DNA of 64,000 nucleotides from CAVTBT01 sp963733065 (GCA_963733065.1 CAVTBT010000005.1:124001-188000), one strand, 5' to 3'; shown: positions 8,589-17,344, counted from the first letter of the stretch. The notes: generated from the letters alone by a model not told the origin. Made by a program: numbers and translations.

Positions 8589-9515
8589 CTAGCGCACGAT
8601 CGGGAAGACGCAGCGGATCTCGAGTCCGCGCCCCTTGCCGCCGCGTGCCTCGACCGTCCCACCTGCGGAGGTGACCACGTGCTTGACGATCGCCAGCCCG
8701 AGGCCGGTGCCGCGCGACGCGCGCGCGCGATCCGACCGGTAGAAGCGCTCGAACAGCCGCGGCAGCTCGATCTCGTCGACACCGGCCCCGTCGTCGGCCG
8801 CCCGCAGCACGACCGCTTCGTCCGTCCGCTCGACGCCGAGCGTCAGCGTGGCACCGGTGCCGGCGTAGCGGACGGCATTCTCGGCCAGGTTCTGCGCGAT
8901 CACTTGCAGCATCCGGGGACGCACCTCGACGGCGGCGAGCGGATCGCCCTCGACCACGAGCCCGACGCCCGCCCGCGCTCCGCGCTCCTCGAGCTCCACG
9001 GCGACCTGCTCGAGCACGGGCAACACCGCCGTGGAGCCGAGCGACACGACCCGTGTCCCCGACTCGAGCTCGCTGAGAAAGAGCACCTCGTCGATCAGCT
9101 CGCCGATCTGCTCGACCTCACGCCGGGCGCCGGCGATCAGCGGCTCGAGCTCCTCTCCCGGAAGGAGCGCGGTCTCGAGCAGGGAGAGGAGTCGTGCGAG
9201 CGGCGTCCGCAACTCGTGGGACACGGCGGCGGTGAAGCCGCTGCGCAGCTCCTCGTAGGCCGCGAGGTCGCCGGCCTCGCTGAGGTAGACGAGCCGCTCC
9301 CGGCGCGAGCCGACCGAGTAGGGCACGACCAGCGGGATGCGGCCGGCCTCGCCGGAGAGCAGCGACTCGGGGATTCGCGAACCCTCGCGGATGCCCTCGA
9401 TCGACTGCCGCGCCCGCCGGCTCGCGGCGAGGACGTGCCCGTGGTCGTCGATCACGACGACCGACTCGCGGCTCTCCTCGACGAGAATCCTGCCCCGGAG
9501 GGCGTCGGCGTCCAT
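8589..9515 (-). CDS. phoR: PhoR-like sensor histidine kinase without membrane segments
   Basis: This 308-residue kinase has a short PAS-like N-terminal part (residues ~15-85) and no transmembrane helix. The phosphoacceptor is His100 in AAVSHELRTPLARL. ATP-binding boxes follow: NLAENAVRYA (N), DDGAGVDE (G1) and GTGLGLAIVKH (G2). Its position directly before the PHO box and the pst operon, divergent from an OmpR-type regulator, supports phosphate sensing. Lack of membrane helices suggests it receives the signal from PstB/PhoU in the cytoplasm. Confidence 0.88.
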   Translation of the reverse strand: MDADALRGRILVEESRESVVVIDDHGHVLAASRRARQSIEGIREGSRIPESLLSGEAGRIPLVVPYSVGSRRERLVYLSEAGDLAAYEELRSGFTAAVSHELRTPLARLLSLLETALLPGEELEPLIAGARREVEQIGELIDEVLFLSELESGTRVVSLGSTAVLPVLEQVAVELEERGARAGVGLVVEGDPLAAVEVRPRMLQVIAQNLAENAVRYAGTGATLTLGVERTDEAVVLRAADDGAGVDEIELPRLFERFYRSDRARASRGTGLGLAIVKHVVTSAGGTVEARGGKGRGLEIRCVFPIVR

Positions 9516-9567
9516 CGCCGCGAGCCTATGCGCAGGAGACGTCGCGGGCGGCCGCGGGCGGGCACCG

Positions 9568-9618
9568 TTTCACCACCTGGATACCATTCCTCAACCACAT
9601 CTCGCCCCCTCGTGACCC
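9568..9618 (+). promoter_or_regulatory. Degenerate PHO-like repeats between phoR and the response regulator
   Basis: Heptamers TTTCACC (9568), GGATACC (9579), CTCAACC (9590), CTCGCCC (9601) and GTGACCC (9612) start every 11 bp. Each ends in CC, and only the first is close to consensus. This is probably a low-affinity autoregulatory site in the divergent phoR/phoP promoter region. Confidence 0.45.
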
Positions 9619-9642
9619 CACCGCTCCACATGATCTGATCCG

Positions 9643-10350
9643 ATGGCCAAGGTGCTGATCATCGAGGACGACGACGTCATCGCCCAGGGGATGGTCCGGC
9701 ACCTCACCGCCGCCGGCTTCGACACCCTGGGGGTCGCGAACGGCGAGACCGGGCTCGCACGGCTGCGGTACGAGCGCCCGGACGTGTGCGTGCTCGACCT
9801 CATGCTGCCCGGGCTCGACGGCTGGAAGGTGATCGAGCAGGCGAGGAACGAGGGCATCGGGACGCCGATCGTGGTCGTGTCGGCCCGCGGCACCGAGCAC
9901 GATCGCGTGCACGCGCTGGAGATCGGAGCCGACGACTACCTCGTCAAGCCGTTCTCGATGAAGGAGCTGGCCGCCCGTGTGGGCGCGGCAGCTCGGCGCG
10001 GGACACGTGCACAGGACCCGCGGCGCGGCGAGGAGATCGTGCTCGAGGAGCTGCGGCTCGACCCGAGGAACGTGCAGGCCTACGTCGACGGTACGAGCGC
10101 GGAGCTCACGCCGACCGAGTTCCGGCTCCTCTACGCGCTGGCGCTCGAGACCGGACGGGTGCTGACCCGCGACGAGCTGCTCCAGCGCGTCTGGGGGCGG
10201 CGGGCGTCGCACCGCGACCGCACGGTCGACGTCTTCGTGCGCAAGCTCCGCGAGAAGATCGACCACCGCGCGCCGCGGCACACGTTCCTCCAGACGCGCT
10301 ACGGAGTCGGCTACAAGGTCGAGCCCGAGCGCAAGAACGGCAGCGGCTAG
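9643..10350 (+). CDS. phoP: OmpR/PhoB-type response regulator, likely partner of the adjacent kinase
   Basis: This 235-residue regulator has a receiver domain (acidic residues in IIEDDD, phosphoacceptor Asp52 in VLDLMLPG, Lys in LVKPFS) and a C-terminal winged-helix DNA-binding domain (ELTPTEFRLLYALA, TVDVFVRKLREKI, YGVGYKV). It is divergent from the PhoR-like kinase, not in one operon with it. With the PHO boxes nearby it is the best candidate for the PhoP/PhoB activator. The name phoP is by context. Confidence 0.88.
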   Translation: MAKVLIIEDDDVIAQGMVRHLTAAGFDTLGVANGETGLARLRYERPDVCVLDLMLPGLDGWKVIEQARNEGIGTPIVVVSARGTEHDRVHALEIGADDYLVKPFSMKELAARVGAAARRGTRAQDPRRGEEIVLEELRLDPRNVQAYVDGTSAELTPTEFRLLYALALETGRVLTRDELLQRVWGRRASHRDRTVDVFVRKLREKIDHRAPRHTFLQTRYGVGYKVEPERKNGSG

Positions 10351-10904
10351 AGCTCGCGCACGACCCGGGCGGGACTGCCGGCCGCGACGACGCCTGACGG
10401 CACGTCCGCGAGCACGACGCTGCCCGCGCCGATCACCGAGTCGTCGCCGACCGTTACGCCGGGGCCGATGACGGCGGCCGCGCCGATCCAGACGTTGCGG
10501 CCGATCGAGATGGGCAGCGCGTACTCGAGGCCGCTCTCGCGCTCGCGGGGGTCGATCGGGTGCGTGGCGGCGCAGAGCTGAACCGCCGGGCCGAGCTTCG
10601 TCAGCGGGCCGACGTCGACGCGGGCGCAGTCGAGGACGACGCAGCCGAAGTTCATGAACGAGCGCTCGCCGAGCGTGATGTTCCAGCCGTAGTCGCAATG
10701 GAACGGGGGCTCGATCCAGGCGTCGTCCGCACTGGCGAGCAGTTCCTCGAGCAGGGCGCGCCGCTCGGCGAGCCCGTCTTGCGTCGTGGCGTTGTACCGC
10801 GTTACGAGCTCCCTCGCCCGTGCGCGCTCGCGCACCAGCTCGGGATCCCAGGCGCGGTAGAGCTCGCCGGCGAGCATCCGCTCGCGCTCGCTGCCAGCCG
10901 CCAT
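10347..10904 (-). CDS. Maltose/galactoside O-acetyltransferase-like hexapeptide-repeat protein
   Basis: This 185-residue protein belongs to the left-handed beta-helix acetyltransferases of the Maa/LacA/NodL type, which acetylate sugars with acetyl-CoA. The Maa N-terminal helical domain (MLAGELYRAWDPEL) comes first. The catalytic His region is CAATHPIDP, followed by hexapeptide repeats IGRNVWIGAAAVIGPG and IGAGSVVLADVP. Its stop overlaps the convergent response regulator stop by 4 bp. The substrate is unknown. Confidence 0.92.
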   Translation of the reverse strand: MAAGSERERMLAGELYRAWDPELVRERARARELVTRYNATTQDGLAERRALLEELLASADDAWIEPPFHCDYGWNITLGERSFMNFGCVVLDCARVDVGPLTKLGPAVQLCAATHPIDPRERESGLEYALPISIGRNVWIGAAAVIGPGVTVGDDSVIGAGSVVLADVPSGVVAAGSPARVVREL

Positions 10905-10919
10905 CCGACCGGGCGGCGC

Positions 10920-11120
10920 CTAGGCGGCGCGACGCTGAGGCTCTGGCGCGGCGGCCGCGAGCAGTCTGCGCGCGCAGGACGGGCAGATCGTGTGCGTGAC
11001 GAGCGGGTGATCCTGCCGCTCGAGCACGTCGGCGTTGATCGACGCCAGCTCGTGATCGCACGGCGTCGGTGACTGCACGGTGCGGCACCAGCCGCAGACG
11101 ACGATCAGGCCATCTCCCAT
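10920..11120 (-). CDS. Small zinc-ribbon-like protein
   Basis: This 66-residue protein contains CGWC near the N-terminus and CPSC near the C-terminus, a likely single zinc-binding ribbon. Similar short modules occur in Thermoleophilia and at the end of some signalling proteins, as far as I recall. It starts at ATG 11120 and lies between the acetyltransferase and the MoxR gene on the same strand. No function is assigned. Confidence 0.6.
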   Translation of the reverse strand: MGDGLIVVCGWCRTVQSPTPCDHELASINADVLERQDHPLVTHTICPSCARRLLAAAAPEPQRRAA

Positions 11121-11190
11121 GGCCGCATGGTCGCGCGCAGGTCGGACGACGCTCCCGATCCGCGACCCTCCTCGGAGCAGCGCGGCCGAA

Positions 11191-12159
11191 TCAGGCTTCG
11201 AGCGCGGCGTCGTCCTGGACGACGAGCGGCGGCGGGGCGATCGACGCGATCGCACCGTCGAGCACGATGTCGGGGGTCGTGCCCTCGACGATGAGCCGGT
11301 GGCGCAGGACGAACGGCGCCATGCGCTGGACGTCCTCGGGCAGGACACTCTCCCGGCCGGACAGCCGGGCGTTCGCCTTCGACGCTCCGAGGAGGTGGAT
11401 CGCCGCCCGGGAGCTCGCGCCGAGCAGCACGCCCGGCTGCACCCGCGTCGCGCGGACGATGCGGACGATGTAGCGCGCGACCGCTTCCGGGACGTCCGTC
11501 GAGTCGAACTCCGAGCGCGCGCGATCGATGCCGACCATGCCGAGCAGCGGGGTGACCTCGCCCAGCACGTCCGGCGTCACGCCGCTGTGGGGCAGCGTCA
11601 GCATCTCGACCTCGCGATCCTCGTCGCAGTAGTCGATGACGATCTTGAACAGGAAGCGGTCGAGCTGCGACTCGGCGAGCGGAAACACGCCTTCCTGTTC
11701 GAACGGGTTCTGCGTGCCGATGACGAGGAACGGATCGGGGAGGGTGTACCGCCGGCCGTCGTGGGTGACGATGCGCTCCTGCATCGCCTCGAGCAACGCG
11801 GCCTGCGTCTTCGGCGGTGTGCGGTTGATCTCGTCCGCGAGCAGCACGTTCGTGAAGAGCACGCCCGGCTGGAACACCGGCTCGCCGAGCTTGAAGACCG
11901 TCTTGCCGATGATGTCCTGCGCGCTCGTGTCGGGCGTGAACTGGACGCGCTTGAAGTGGACGCCCAGCACACGGGCGACGGCGTTCGCGAGCAGCGTCTT
12001 CGCACTCCCGGGTGGCCCCTCGACGAGCACATGCCCGTGTGCGATCGCGGCGATCAGCAGCAGCTCCACGGCGTCGTCGTGACCGACGACCACCTTCCCG
12101 ACCTCGTCCTTCGCCGCGTCCCGGAGGTCGCTGACGCTGGCGTGATCGATCATCCCCAC
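11191..12159 (-). CDS. MoxR-family AAA+ ATPase
   Basis: MoxR ATPases act as chaperones in the maturation of specific enzyme complexes, often with a VWA-domain partner. Walker A GPPGSAKT follows HVLVE in the N-terminal third, Walker B is VLLADEINRTPPKTQAALLE, and sensor 1 is VIGTQNPFEQEG. No VWA or DUF58 gene lies beside it, which is unusual. I chose GTG 12159, six nt behind a TACAGT box, giving 322 residues and a leaderless transcript. An ATG two codons later is the alternative. Confidence 0.92.
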   Translation of the reverse strand: MGMIDHASVSDLRDAAKDEVGKVVVGHDDAVELLLIAAIAHGHVLVEGPPGSAKTLLANAVARVLGVHFKRVQFTPDTSAQDIIGKTVFKLGEPVFQPGVLFTNVLLADEINRTPPKTQAALLEAMQERIVTHDGRRYTLPDPFLVIGTQNPFEQEGVFPLAESQLDRFLFKIVIDYCDEDREVEMLTLPHSGVTPDVLGEVTPLLGMVGIDRARSEFDSTDVPEAVARYIVRIVRATRVQPGVLLGASSRAAIHLLGASKANARLSGRESVLPEDVQRMAPFVLRHRLIVEGTTPDIVLDGAIASIAPPPLVVQDDAALEA

Positions 12160-12272
12160 GCGCCCACTGTAGGCGATCGCGGCGGCCTGTCTGAACGGGC
12201 GGCACGGCGTCGGCGGACCGTCCGGCGGACGTGTCGCGCCCCGCGCCCGGCGAGGCGCTGGCATTGATATAG

Positions 12273-12300
12273 TTAGCGACGTTAATGATTAGCGACGTTA
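12273..12300 (+). promoter_or_regulatory. Two direct repeats overlapping the MarR gene start
   Basis: TTAGCGACGTTA occurs at 12273-12284 and again at 12289-12300, 16 bp apart. The first follows a -10-like TATAGT (12268-12273). The second lies inside the first codons of the MarR gene. Each unit contains the near-palindrome TAGCGACGTTA. Autoregulation by the MarR protein is likely. Confidence 0.6.
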
Positions 12301-12716
12301 CCGCTGATGCGGCGACACTGGCCAACGGCCTGCGCCCGGTGCTGCTCCGCCTCTCCCGCGAGCTGCGGCGCGAGACGGAGTCGCTCGGCATGACGAGCCG
12401 GCAGGTCACGCTGCTCTGGCTGATCCGTGAGCGCCCCGGGCTGAGCCTCCGCGAGCTCGCCGCCGAGGAGCGCATCTCCGCCCCCGCGCTGTCGGGCCAC
12501 GTCGACCGGCTGGAGCGCGCGGGGCTGATCGAGCGTGTCCGCTCGAGCGAGGATCGCCGGCGCGTCGGCCTCTCGCTGACGCCGGAGGGATCCGGGGTGC
12601 TCAAGCGTGTTCGCGCGCGCCGGACGAGCTGGCTCGCCGAACGGCTGCGCGGGCTGGAGCCCGACGAGCTGGCGGCGATCGAAGCGGCCCTCCAGCCGCT
12701 ACAGAGGCTGCTGTGA
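12285..12716 (+). CDS. MarR-family transcriptional regulator
   Basis: This 143-residue winged-helix regulator has the recognition region LSLRELAAEERISAPALSGH and the wing VRSSEDRRRVGLSLT with the conserved DRR. It overlaps the downstream MFS transporter gene by 4 bp, so it most likely represses that transporter in response to a ligand. There is no Shine-Dalgarno sequence, and the ATG lies between two operator-like repeats. Confidence 0.9.
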   Translation: MISDVTADAATLANGLRPVLLRLSRELRRETESLGMTSRQVTLLWLIRERPGLSLRELAAEERISAPALSGHVDRLERAGLIERVRSSEDRRRVGLSLTPEGSGVLKRVRARRTSWLAERLRGLEPDELAAIEAALQPLQRLL

Positions 12717-13994
12717 CGGCGGCGCTGCTCGCGCTGCACAAGCGGACGTTCGCCAGCCTACGCCGCCACCGGAACTACCGCCTCTTCTTCACCGGGCAGG
12801 TGATCTCGGTGAGCGGCACGTGGATGCAGAACGTGGCGCTCGCGTGGCTCGTCATCGAGCTCACCGAGTCGCCGCTCGCCGTTGGCGCGCTCGCGTTCTG
12901 CCGCTTCATCCCGTTCACGATCTTCGGCCTCGTGGCCGGCGTCGTGGCCGACCGGCTCGACAACCGCCGGCTCGTGATCGGCACGCAGGCCTCGCAGATG
13001 GTCGTGTCGACCGCGCTGGCGGTCCTGGTGCTGACCGACACCGCGACGGTGCCGCTCGTCTTCGCGCTCGCGCTGCTCGGCGGCGTGGCCCTCGTCTTCG
13101 ACGCGCCCGGCCGCCACGCGCTCACGTTCCAGCTGGTCGGCCGCGAGGAGCTGCCGAACGCAGTCGCGCTGAACGCGAGCCTGTTCAACGCCTCGCGCGT
13201 CATCGGCCCCGCGATCGCTGGCGTCGTGATCGCCGCCGTCGGTGTCGGCGCGTGCTTCGTCGTGAATACGTTCAGCTTCCTCGCCGTGCTCGCGGCGCTG
13301 CTGTTGATGCGGGTGGGCGAGCTGTTCCCGATCGAGCGTGCGGCCAAGCTGCCGACCGTGTTCGGCGGCATCCGCGAGGGGTTCGCCTACGCGCTCGGCA
13401 CGACGCGCGTCCGCGTGGTGCTCATCCTCGTCACCGTGGTGAGCACCGTCGGCTTCAACTTCCACGTGATCCTGCCGCTCCTGGCCTCCGACACGCTCCA
13501 CACCGGGCCCGAGGTGTTCGGCCTGCTCTCGGCTGCGTTCGGGCTGGGCGCGCTCGTCGGAGCGCTGATGACCGCAGCCGCTCGGCCGGGCCAGCTGGAA
13601 ACTGCTCCTCCTCGGCATGACCACGTTCAGCCTGTCGCTGCTGGCCCTGGCACCCGTCCGCCACGTCGGGCTCGCCGGCGCCCTGTTGTTCGTCACGGGC
13701 GTGTCGTTCACGCTGTGGACGTCGAACGCGAACACGATCCTGCAGCTCAGCGCCCCGGACGCACTCCGCGGCCGCGTCGTCAGCCTGTTCCTCTTCGCCT
13801 TCGCCGGCTTCGCGCCGCTCGGCGGCCTCTTCGCCGGCTGGCTCGTCGAGGTCGGCGGCACGGAGCTGAGCTTCGCCGTCGCCGGTGTCACGGGCCTGGC
13901 GGCGATCGCCTACGCCGTCCACGCCGAGGGAATCACGACCCCGCCGCGGCCGGCGGTTTTACACGGCCCAAACATGCCCAGCACGCCGGGCTGA
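12713..13994 (+). CDS. MFS transporter (MFS_3/EntS type) with one apparent frameshift
   Basis: This is a 12-helix major facilitator transporter related to EntS and other transmembrane secretion effectors. The N-terminal part begins with SLRRHRNYRLFFTGQVIS and has the motif A-like GVVADRLDNRRLVIG. After about residue 290 the frame breaks near 13581-13600 and continues in the next frame as WKLLLLGMTTFSLSLL and DALRGRVVSLFLFAFAG. Removing one base gives 426 residues, the normal length. It forms an operon with the MarR regulator and may export a toxic compound or siderophore. Confidence 0.88.
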
Positions 13995-14019
13995 CAGACC
14001 CGGAGCACAATAAAGCTCG

Positions 14020-14406
14020 ATGACGAAGGGGACCAAGGCCTTCTGGGCGGTCGCGGCGCTACTCGCGGTGAACGTCGTGCTCATGACTGCGCAGCTCGCC
14101 GGCGCGGCGCTGCCGAGGTCGCTTGGCGGCTACTTCCTCGGAGGGAAGCTCGTCCGCGCCGAGGTGCTCGTCATGGACGAGTCGCTGCACGAGTTCCGAC
14201 TCGACCGCGGCACGATCAGGGACCGAGTCCCCGGCTCGCTGACGCTGCGAGAGCGTGACGGCACTGTCGTCACGTTGCCCGTGGCCCCGGATGCGACGAT
14301 CACGTACAGGAACCGGACGATCGGTTTCGAACGGCTACGGAGAGGGATGAACGCGCTCGTGATCCGAGAAGGCGACGGCCCCGTCATCGAGGTCCGCGCC
14401 GGCTGA
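14020..14406 (+). CDS. Small secreted or membrane-anchored protein of unknown function
   Basis: This 128-residue protein begins with one hydrophobic segment (residues 7-30) that can be a signal anchor. The rest is a short beta-rich domain (RAEVLVMDESLHEFRLDRG, VVTLPVAPDATITYRNRTI), somewhat like DUF5666-type domains. It is the first gene of an operon with a response regulator (2-bp gap) and a histidine kinase, so it may be a sensor accessory or a target. The family is not identified. Confidence 0.75.
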   Translation: MTKGTKAFWAVAALLAVNVVLMTAQLAGAALPRSLGGYFLGGKLVRAEVLVMDESLHEFRLDRGTIRDRVPGSLTLRERDGTVVTLPVAPDATITYRNRTIGFERLRRGMNALVIREGDGPVIEVRAG

Positions 14407-14408
14407 CC

Positions 14409-15119
14409 ATGGCCGACGCCGCAGCCGCGGGGTCGACTGCGGCGCCGAACACGGGGCCGCAGCTCCTGCTCGTCGAGGACGAGCAGTCCATTGGCGCGCT
14501 CGTACGCGCTTATCTGGAGCGAAGCGGTTACCGCGTCGCGTGGGTGCGCACCGGCGAGGAGGCGCTCGAGAGCCTCGTGCGCGTCCGTCCGAGCCTCGTA
14601 GTGCTCGACATCGGCTTGCCCGGCAAGGACGGCTTCGACGTCTGCCGCGGCATCCGGGCCCGTTCGGCCGTGCCGATCGTGATGCTGACCGCGCGCGACG
14701 AGGAGGCCGACCGGGTCGCAGGGCTCGAGGTGGGCGCTGACGACTACATCACGAAACCGTTTTCCCCGCGCGAGCTCGCCGCTCGCGTCAAGGCCGTGCT
14801 GCGGCGCACCGAGCCGACAACGCGCAGCGAGCAGCTCGAGCTCGGCGACATCCTGCTCGACCGCAACGCCCACGAGGTCACGGTGGGGGGCCAGGTGGTC
14901 GAGCTCACCGGCAAGGAGTTCGACCTGCTCGCCTACCTCGTCGAGAATGCAGGAATCGTCGTCTCGCGCGACCAGCTGCTCGACCGCGTGTGGGGCATGA
15001 GCTACGCCGGAGGCACGCGGACCGTGGACGTCCACGTGGCGCAGCTTCGCCGCAAGCTCGGCCGGCCCGACGCCGTGCGGACGGTGCGCGGCGCCGGGTA
15101 CAAGGCCGTCAGGCCGTGA
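14409..15119 (+). CDS. OmpR-family response regulator
   Basis: This 236-residue regulator has an N-terminal disordered stretch of 16 residues, a receiver domain with Asp67 in VVLDIGLPGKDG and Lys in YITKPFSPRELAARV, and a winged-helix output domain (ELTGKEFDLLAYL, TVDVHVAQLRRKL). Its stop overlaps the kinase start (GTGA). The direct repeats TTTTAC upstream of the neighbouring RTX gene and of this operon may be its binding sites. Confidence 0.95.
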   Translation: MADAAAAGSTAAPNTGPQLLLVEDEQSIGALVRAYLERSGYRVAWVRTGEEALESLVRVRPSLVVLDIGLPGKDGFDVCRGIRARSAVPIVMLTARDEEADRVAGLEVGADDYITKPFSPRELAARVKAVLRRTEPTTRSEQLELGDILLDRNAHEVTVGGQVVELTGKEFDLLAYLVENAGIVVSRDQLLDRVWGMSYAGGTRTVDVHVAQLRRKLGRPDAVRTVRGAGYKAVRP

Positions 15120-16468
15120 CCCTGCGCGCACGTCTGTTCGCGGCGATCGGCCTGGTCGCCCTGCTTTCGCTCGCCATGGCGCTGGCCATCGGCGCGGTGC
15201 TGACCCGGCGGGCGGTCGAGCGAAACACGCTGCGGGACGTCGCCTCGAAGTTCGACCTCCTCGTCGAGCGGGAGAAGGTGGCGCTGCTGCCGTTCGCGCG
15301 GTTGCCGGCGCTCGAGCCCTTCCTCGAGCAACAAGACGAGCTGGTCGTGCAGGTGCCCCTCGACGGCTCGTCCGACCTGCTGCCCCCGGAGCGCGCTGCG
15401 GCGCTGCGGCGCGGCGCGCGCCTCAACGGCACCCTCGAGAGCGCCGGCACGCGCTACCTCTACGCGGCCCGCCTCGTCAAGAACAAGGGCTTCATCCTGC
15501 TGCGACCCGCGAGCTCCACGAACTCCGCATGGAGGCCGCACGTGCGCGGGCTGATCATCGCCGCCGTCGCGACGGCCGCACTCGCGGCGCTGATCGCCTT
15601 CCTCCTGGCACGGGCGATCTCGAGGCCCGTGCGCCGGGTGGCCGTCGCAACCCGCGACCTCGCCTCGGCGCCGACGCAGCCGCCGCTCGTGCCCGTCGAG
15701 GGGCCGCGCGAGCTCCAGCTCCTCGCCGAGAGCTTCAACACCCTCGCCGTGCAGCTGGCGCGGGCGCGCGAGGCGGAGCAGGCGTTCCTGCTCTCGGTCA
15801 GCCACGAGCTGAAGACGCCGCTGACCGCGATCCGCGGCTACGCCGAGGGGCTCGGCGAGGGCGCCTTGCCCGCCGACGAGGCCGCCTCGACGATCGTCCG
15901 CGAGTCGCAGCGGCTCGAGCGGCTCGTCGGTGACCTGCTGGACCTGGCGCGGATGCGCAAGGCGGAGTTCAGCTTCCGCAGCGAGCCTGTCGATCTCGCC
16001 GACCTGGCCTCGGAGGTGGTCCGCCGCTACGAGCAGCAGGCGCGGGACTTCGGCGTCACGCTCGAGGCAGTCGGCGCCGCCGACGCGCCTGCGCTCGGCG
16101 ACGCCGATCGCGCGCTCCAGGCGGTCTCCAACCTCGTCGAGAACGCCCTGCGGCTGACGCCTGCCGGCGGATCGGTGCGAATCGTCGCGGGGCCCGGCTC
16201 GATTCGCGTCGAGGACACGGGGCCCGGCCTGCCGGCCGAGGACCTCCGCCGCGCCTTCGAGCGCTTCTACCTCCACTCCCGGTACGGACGCGAGCGGCCC
16301 GTCGGCACAGGCCTCGGCCTCGCCATCGTGAAGGCGCTGGCCGAGGGCATGGGCGGCTCGGTGCACGCGGAGAGCCAGCCGGACCGGCTCACGGTGTTCA
16401 CGATCAGCCTGCCGCTGCCGCCGGCGACGCGGCTGCCCCGCCCGGGCGGCGAGCTCGCACGCGCCTGA
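15116..16468 (+). CDS. Membrane sensor histidine kinase
   Basis: The kinase (450 residues) has TM1 at residues 10-30, an extracytoplasmic sensor loop of about 110 residues, TM2 at 146-166, a HAMP domain (ARAISRPVRRVAVATRDLA), the phosphoacceptor His230 in SVSHELKTPLTAIRGYAEG and a complete ATP-binding domain (NLVENALRLT, DTGPGLPAED, GTGLGLAIVKA). GTG 15116 overlaps the regulator stop and gives the right N-terminus. It forms a two-component system with the preceding gene. The signal is unknown. Confidence 0.95.
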   Translation: MTLRARLFAAIGLVALLSLAMALAIGAVLTRRAVERNTLRDVASKFDLLVEREKVALLPFARLPALEPFLEQQDELVVQVPLDGSSDLLPPERAAALRRGARLNGTLESAGTRYLYAARLVKNKGFILLRPASSTNSAWRPHVRGLIIAAVATAALAALIAFLLARAISRPVRRVAVATRDLASAPTQPPLVPVEGPRELQLLAESFNTLAVQLARAREAEQAFLLSVSHELKTPLTAIRGYAEGLGEGALPADEAASTIVRESQRLERLVGDLLDLARMRKAEFSFRSEPVDLADLASEVVRRYEQQARDFGVTLEAVGAADAPALGDADRALQAVSNLVENALRLTPAGGSVRIVAGPGSIRVEDTGPGLPAEDLRRAFERFYLHSRYGRERPVGTGLGLAIVKALAEGMGGSVHAESQPDRLTVFTISLPLPPATRLPRPGGELARA

Positions 16469-16497
16469 GCGGGCGATCCGGCCTCACCGACCCCTGC

Positions 16498-16518
16498 GCG
16501 TTTTACAGGCGTTTTACG
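16498..16518 (+). promoter_or_regulatory. 11-bp-period direct repeat upstream of the RTX gene
   Basis: GCGTTTTAC occurs at 16498-16506 and 16509-16517, exactly 11 bp apart, the spacing used by OmpR-family regulators. A single similar TTTTACA is at 13958-13964, upstream of the two-component operon. It is a candidate site for the adjacent response regulator. Confidence 0.5.
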
Positions 16519-16587
16519 TCGCGCGAACGGCGGCCTGACGCGCGGAGCCGAGGATCCGATCGTCAGCTTTGAATTCCAGGAGGAATC

Positions 16588-17172
16588 ATGAACAGAGGCA
16601 GGCTCGTCGTCGGATCGCTTGCAGCGCTCGCCGTCCTCGCTCTCGCGAGCACGGCGGTCGCGCACTCGGTCGTGCGCATCAAGGGCACGATGAAGGACGA
16701 CGTCATCACGGGCACGCCCGGCCACGACATCGTCTGGGCCCGCGGCGGCAACGACACCGTGAGCACGGGTGACGGGAACGACCGCGTCCACGGCATGCGC
16801 GGCGACGACACCCTGAACGGCGAGGGCGGCAACGACCGCATGCGCGGCGGCGCCGGCAACGACACGCTCGGCGGCGGCGACGGCAACGACGTCATGCGCG
16901 GCCGGCAGGGCAACGACTCGCTCGACGGCGGCGCCGGCAACGACCGCATGTGGCCCGGCCGCGGCGAGGACACGCAGTACGGCGGCGACGGCGACGACCG
17001 GCTGCACGCACTCGCGCGTGACAACCAGAAGGACACGCTCGACTGCGGCCCCGGCAACGACGTGGCTGTGCTCAACGTGGCCGAGACGCTGGACACGACC
17101 GTGAACTGCGAGAAGGTCAAGACGGTTTCGATCTCCGTGGCGCAGGCAGAGGCCGAGGAGAACGACGAGTAG
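16588..17172 (+). CDS. Secreted RTX-like calcium-binding repeat protein
   Basis: This 194-residue protein has a signal peptide (residues 1-25, ending in AVAH) and then a chain of nonapeptide repeats of the GGxGND type (GGNDTVSTGDGNDRVHGMRG, GGAGNDTLGGGDGND and more) at about residues 45-140. Such repeats form a calcium-bound parallel beta-roll. The C-terminal block with DCGPGND and NCEKV is a feature I recall from Thermoleophilia proteins of this type. It lies directly after the two-component operon and has its own promoter region and terminator. It has no enzyme domain. Confidence 0.9.
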   Translation: MNRGRLVVGSLAALAVLALASTAVAHSVVRIKGTMKDDVITGTPGHDIVWARGGNDTVSTGDGNDRVHGMRGDDTLNGEGGNDRMRGGAGNDTLGGGDGNDVMRGRQGNDSLDGGAGNDRMWPGRGEDTQYGGDGDDRLHALARDNQKDTLDCGPGNDVAVLNVAETLDTTVNCEKVKTVSISVAQAEAEENDE

Positions 17173-17194
17173 CACGCCGGGCGGCGTGCCCTGG

Positions 17195-17222
17195 CGAGCG
17201 GCGGCCTCCGGGCCGCCGCTCG
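17195..17222 (+). terminator. GC-rich terminator hairpin after the RTX gene
   Basis: CGAGCGGCGGC (17195-17205) and GCCGCCGCTCG (17212-17222) form a perfect 11-bp stem with a 6-nt loop, followed by TCGTTTC. A smaller hairpin (CACGCC/GGCGTG) lies just before it. Confidence 0.7.
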
Positions 17223-17344
17223 TCGTTTCGGGGCTCTCCTGTGCCGGTCGAGGGGAGGACGGATCGCTCGTTCGAGGGAGGCTCGGCCGTCGAGTTCGTG
17301 CCGATGTGACCGTCATGTTCAGCCGCCGTCGTGAGGGAGAGGCA

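Noticed and set aside
11191..12739. A 544-codon frame over the MoxR and MarR genes on the minus strand
   Set aside because: Low-complexity Arg/Ser sequence; the MoxR frame and the plus-strand MarR frame explain the region.
16740..17000. Repeated DNA in the RTX gene as a possible CRISPR-like array
   Set aside because: The repeats are codon-level GGxGND units in a good reading frame, with no constant spacer length.
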